DNA of 64,000 bases, taken from positions 11,255 to 75,254 of the forward strand of contig JAUWYR010000005.1 of assembly GCA_030615745.1 (NCBI GenBank). Direction: 5' to 3'. Shown here one piece after another: positions 62,253 to 64,000 of the stretch (position 1 is the stretch's first letter; every line of letters begins with the position of its first letter). A program made the translations under genes and the position numbers. The DNA is from Candidatus Zixiibacteriota bacterium (lineage in GTDB: Bacteria; Zixibacteria; MSB-5A5; SM23-73-2). Below the pieces are notes generated by a model. It ran no database searches, was not told the DNA's origin, and was given only the letters and a program-made list of their open reading frames with translations.

Positions 62253-62613
62253 GGGGGCGATTTGGGTTCGACGGGGATTTTGGGAGAAGATTTGCATGCC
62301 GAGGTACCCAGTGCCCTCGTTAAACAATTGGGGCAAAAAATTAAGTGCAAACGATTATTCGTATGCGCTGGCTGCCTAATTTTAGGTAGCTCGTCTTACC
62401 TGAGCTTGCCTGTTGGCTCAGGCTAAGGCGTCGGCTAAAACAGGATAGCCTTTCCCTTAGCTTAAGAGGATGAGGCGAACTTAAATTTAAGCTACTTCGA
62501 GTTAAAACCTGCTTTTCGGTGTTTTCTCGGAGGAATAAATAAAAGAGAAGCTAAGCATGTAGACGATCTTTAGCTCTTATCTTCGGACGCGGGTTCGATT
62601 CCCGCCGCCTCCA
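62253..62613 (+). ncRNA. ssrA: Transfer-messenger RNA
   Basis: About 361 bases. The 5' end GGGGGCGATTTGGGTTCGAC and 3' end GGACGCGGGTTCGATTCCCG then CCGCCTCCA form the tRNA-like domain. The reading frame for the tag starts at GCA 62347 and ends at TAA 62377: ANDYSYALAA. The typical resume context AAGTGCAAACGA and pseudoknot-rich middle (GCTTGCCTG..) are visible. It rescues stalled ribosomes. Confidence 0.97.
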
Positions 62614-62645
62614 TTTTTTATTTCTTAAAAATTAAAATACCTGTA

Positions 62646-62699
62646 ACCCACCTTGTCCCAAGGTGGGTGGAACAATCCCACGTTGTTTCAACGTGGGAT
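62646..62699. repeat. Two hairpins after tmRNA
   Basis: ACCCACCTTG..CAAGGTGGGT (62646-62668) and ATCCCACGTTG..CAACGTGGGAT (62675-62699). They may terminate the RNA transcript, though a U-run (TTTTTTATTT) already follows tmRNA at 62614. Confidence 0.7.
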
Positions 62700-62833
62700 A
62701 CTGTTTATAGATTTTGTTAATTCTGCACGAAGGTAGGAATAAATTCTGACTATCTCTCAAAAAGGAACAATTTTCGATTTTTTTTGACTTTTAAATAAGT
62801 AAAGAATATATTATTAATAAGGAGGGATAAAAT

Positions 62834-63820
62834 ATGCCTGCTAATTTGCCACCTCAATATTTTGAGGCGGAAAAAAGATATCGTGAGGCTAAAACTGATG
62901 AGGAGAAGCTTCGAGCTTTGAAACAGATGCTTGCGATAATGCCAAAGCATAAGGGGACTGATAAGCTTCAGGCGGACTTAAGGAGAAGGATTTCAAAACT
63001 AAAAAAATCAGCAGAGCAGAGAAAAAAGACAAAAAAGGCGTTTTCGTATGTGATAGAAAAAGAGGGAGCAGGGCAGGTGGTTTTAGTAGGTTATCCTAAT
63101 TCCGGGAAATCTCAGATAATAAAGAGTCTGACCAACGCATCTCCTGAGGTGGCATCTTACCCCTTTACCACAAAAAAACCGAGTGCAGCGATGATGCCCT
63201 TTGACCATATACAGATTCAACTTATAGATTCCTCACCTATAACCTCTGATTATCTCGATTTCTGGATGATAGGAATTATCAGAAACTCAGATGGAGTAGT
63301 TCTGGTTGTCGATTTGGGCACTTTTGACCCGGTTAAGCAAGTGGATCGGGTTTTAAAAAGACTTTTACAGTCCAAGATAGATTTAACAAGAGAGGAAAAA
63401 GAGACCGACCCAAAAGATGGAATTGCTCATAAGAAGACAATAATCGTGGGAAATAAAGCTGAGTTAGATAAATCTTTTAGGAATTTCAATCTTTTAAAAA
63501 AAAATTACGGAAAAGATTTCCCTTTAGTCAAAATCTCAGCGGAGAAAAAAGAAAATCTAAAGCATCTAAAAAAAGAGATTTACAATCTTTTAGGGATAAT
63601 TAGAATTTACACAAAAGAGCCAAGGGAAAAGCCAGACTTTACAGACCCACTAATTCTTAAAAAAGGTGACACAGTCAAAGATGCTGCTATGGTTCTTCAT
63701 AAGGACTTCGCATATAACTTAAAATATGCTCGTGTTTGGGGTCATACAAAATTCGATGGACAGATGGTTCAAAAAGATTATATTTTACAAGATGAGGATG
63801 TGGTGGAGTTTCATATCTGA
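62834..63820 (+). CDS. TGS-domain GTPase, DRG/Obg-like
   Basis: 328 residues. A helical N-terminal region (1-70) precedes the G domain: G1 VLVGYPNSGKS near 80, a switch region YPFTTKKPSAAMM near 102, an altered G3 (LIDSSPIT instead of DxPG), and G4 VGNKAELD near 198 in place of NKxD. The C-terminal TGS domain at about 255-328 ends YILQDEDVVEFHI. GGAGGG precedes the ATG. The layout recalls archaeal/eukaryotic DRG proteins. Role is likely in translation or ribosome binding; the unusual G3 may weaken GTP hydrolysis. Confidence 0.9.
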   Translation: MPANLPPQYFEAEKRYREAKTDEEKLRALKQMLAIMPKHKGTDKLQADLRRRISKLKKSAEQRKKTKKAFSYVIEKEGAGQVVLVGYPNSGKSQIIKSLTNASPEVASYPFTTKKPSAAMMPFDHIQIQLIDSSPITSDYLDFWMIGIIRNSDGVVLVVDLGTFDPVKQVDRVLKRLLQSKIDLTREEKETDPKDGIAHKKTIIVGNKAELDKSFRNFNLLKKNYGKDFPLVKISAEKKENLKHLKKEIYNLLGIIRIYTKEPREKPDFTDPLILKKGDTVKDAAMVLHKDFAYNLKYARVWGHTKFDGQMVQKDYILQDEDVVEFHI

Positions 63821-63867
63821 AGGATTCCTATTGTGGTGTCTCTAACGTTTATTTACATCGTCATTGC

Positions 63868-64000
63868 GGGCTTAAAGGATAAAAAGTGTTGCTGTCGAGT
63901 TTTGTAAGTATCTTGTTTTTAAATATATTATGGCTATTTTAGTTATAGTTTGTTAAAGCAGTTCAATAAAGGATGTCAAAAATGCACAAAAACGATGTCC
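63868..64000 (+). mobile_element. Left end of a second, possibly complete copy of the insertion sequence
   Basis: GGGCTTAAAGGATAAAAAGT starts a segment that matches, in opposite orientation, the right end of the deleted element at 61089-61509 almost base for base over 130 bases, including the transposase start zone ATGTCAAAAATGCAC. It runs off the window. It sits next to GTCATTGCG, as the other copy does. Confidence 0.85.

Overview
The window reads as a piece of an uncultured, probably anaerobic, Gram-negative-type bacterium with an AT-rich chromosome. Three secreted proteins, two of them ending in dockerin-like [14 protein letters not shown] modules and one a beta-roll repeat protein, point to an FCB-group or candidate-phylum lineage such as Zixibacteria, TA06 or WOR-3; that placement is inference. 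Anaerobic habit is suggested by a B12-dependent ribonucleotide reductase, many ferredoxin-type proteins, a radical SAM enzyme and Acr3. Most genes lie on the minus strand.

Region by region. 0-7.6 kb: a minus-strand run of about a dozen genes headed by a UPF0251/DUF134 regulator, with an Mrp ATPase, two NifX-like cofactor-binding proteins, glycine-rich DUF5320-type proteins, a ferredoxin, FmdB zinc ribbons, two ferredoxin-MinD ATPases and a 10-TM metal-exporter-like permease. No nitrogenase is present; the set resembles the orange-protein (ORP) clusters of sulfate reducers, and a perfect 24-bp palindrome lies in the leader of the regulator. 7.6-15 kb: an accessory stretch with a decayed pRiA4b ORF-3-like gene, two orphan sugar ABC permeases, a Panacea/RelE-like toxin-antitoxin pair, a ThaI-like restriction-modification pair between 43-bp direct repeats, an AbiJ-like protein, and three copies of a promoter-like repeat. 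15-25.8 kb: cell-wall amidase, alanine racemase, GltX, a REP-associated transposase (RAYT) unit abutting glnS, a phosphohexomutase and a double-receiver protein.

25.8-30 kb: dense GTAG-footed hairpin repeats around the secreted repeat protein and a dockerin protein, then AcpS. 30-38.3 kb: NrdJ and ThyX, two paralogous histidine kinases, an ECF S-component-like protein and a methyltransferase. 38.3-45 kb: YedF-like protein, metal transporter, methyltransferase, Acr3, a Ser/Thr kinase remnant, the kbl-tdh threonine-degradation pair and a radical SAM enzyme. 45-60.6 kb: an M28 peptidase with YCF48-like repeats and dockerin; the prmC, pmbA, tldD, prfA, DUF1385, rpmE block; a TPR lipoprotein; a DUF2283/DUF4258 pair; glmS and glmM. 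61-64 kb: an internally deleted insertion sequence, two lysine tRNAs, tmRNA, a TGS-domain GTPase, and the left end of a fuller copy of the same insertion sequence running off the window.

The strongest candidates for new biology are the ORP-like cluster with its palindrome and unusual DUF5320-like/ferredoxin reading frame, the RAYT plus a very diverse GTAG hairpin family, and a separate dispersed element sharing the core CCCCGGAACGGGTCTTGA.
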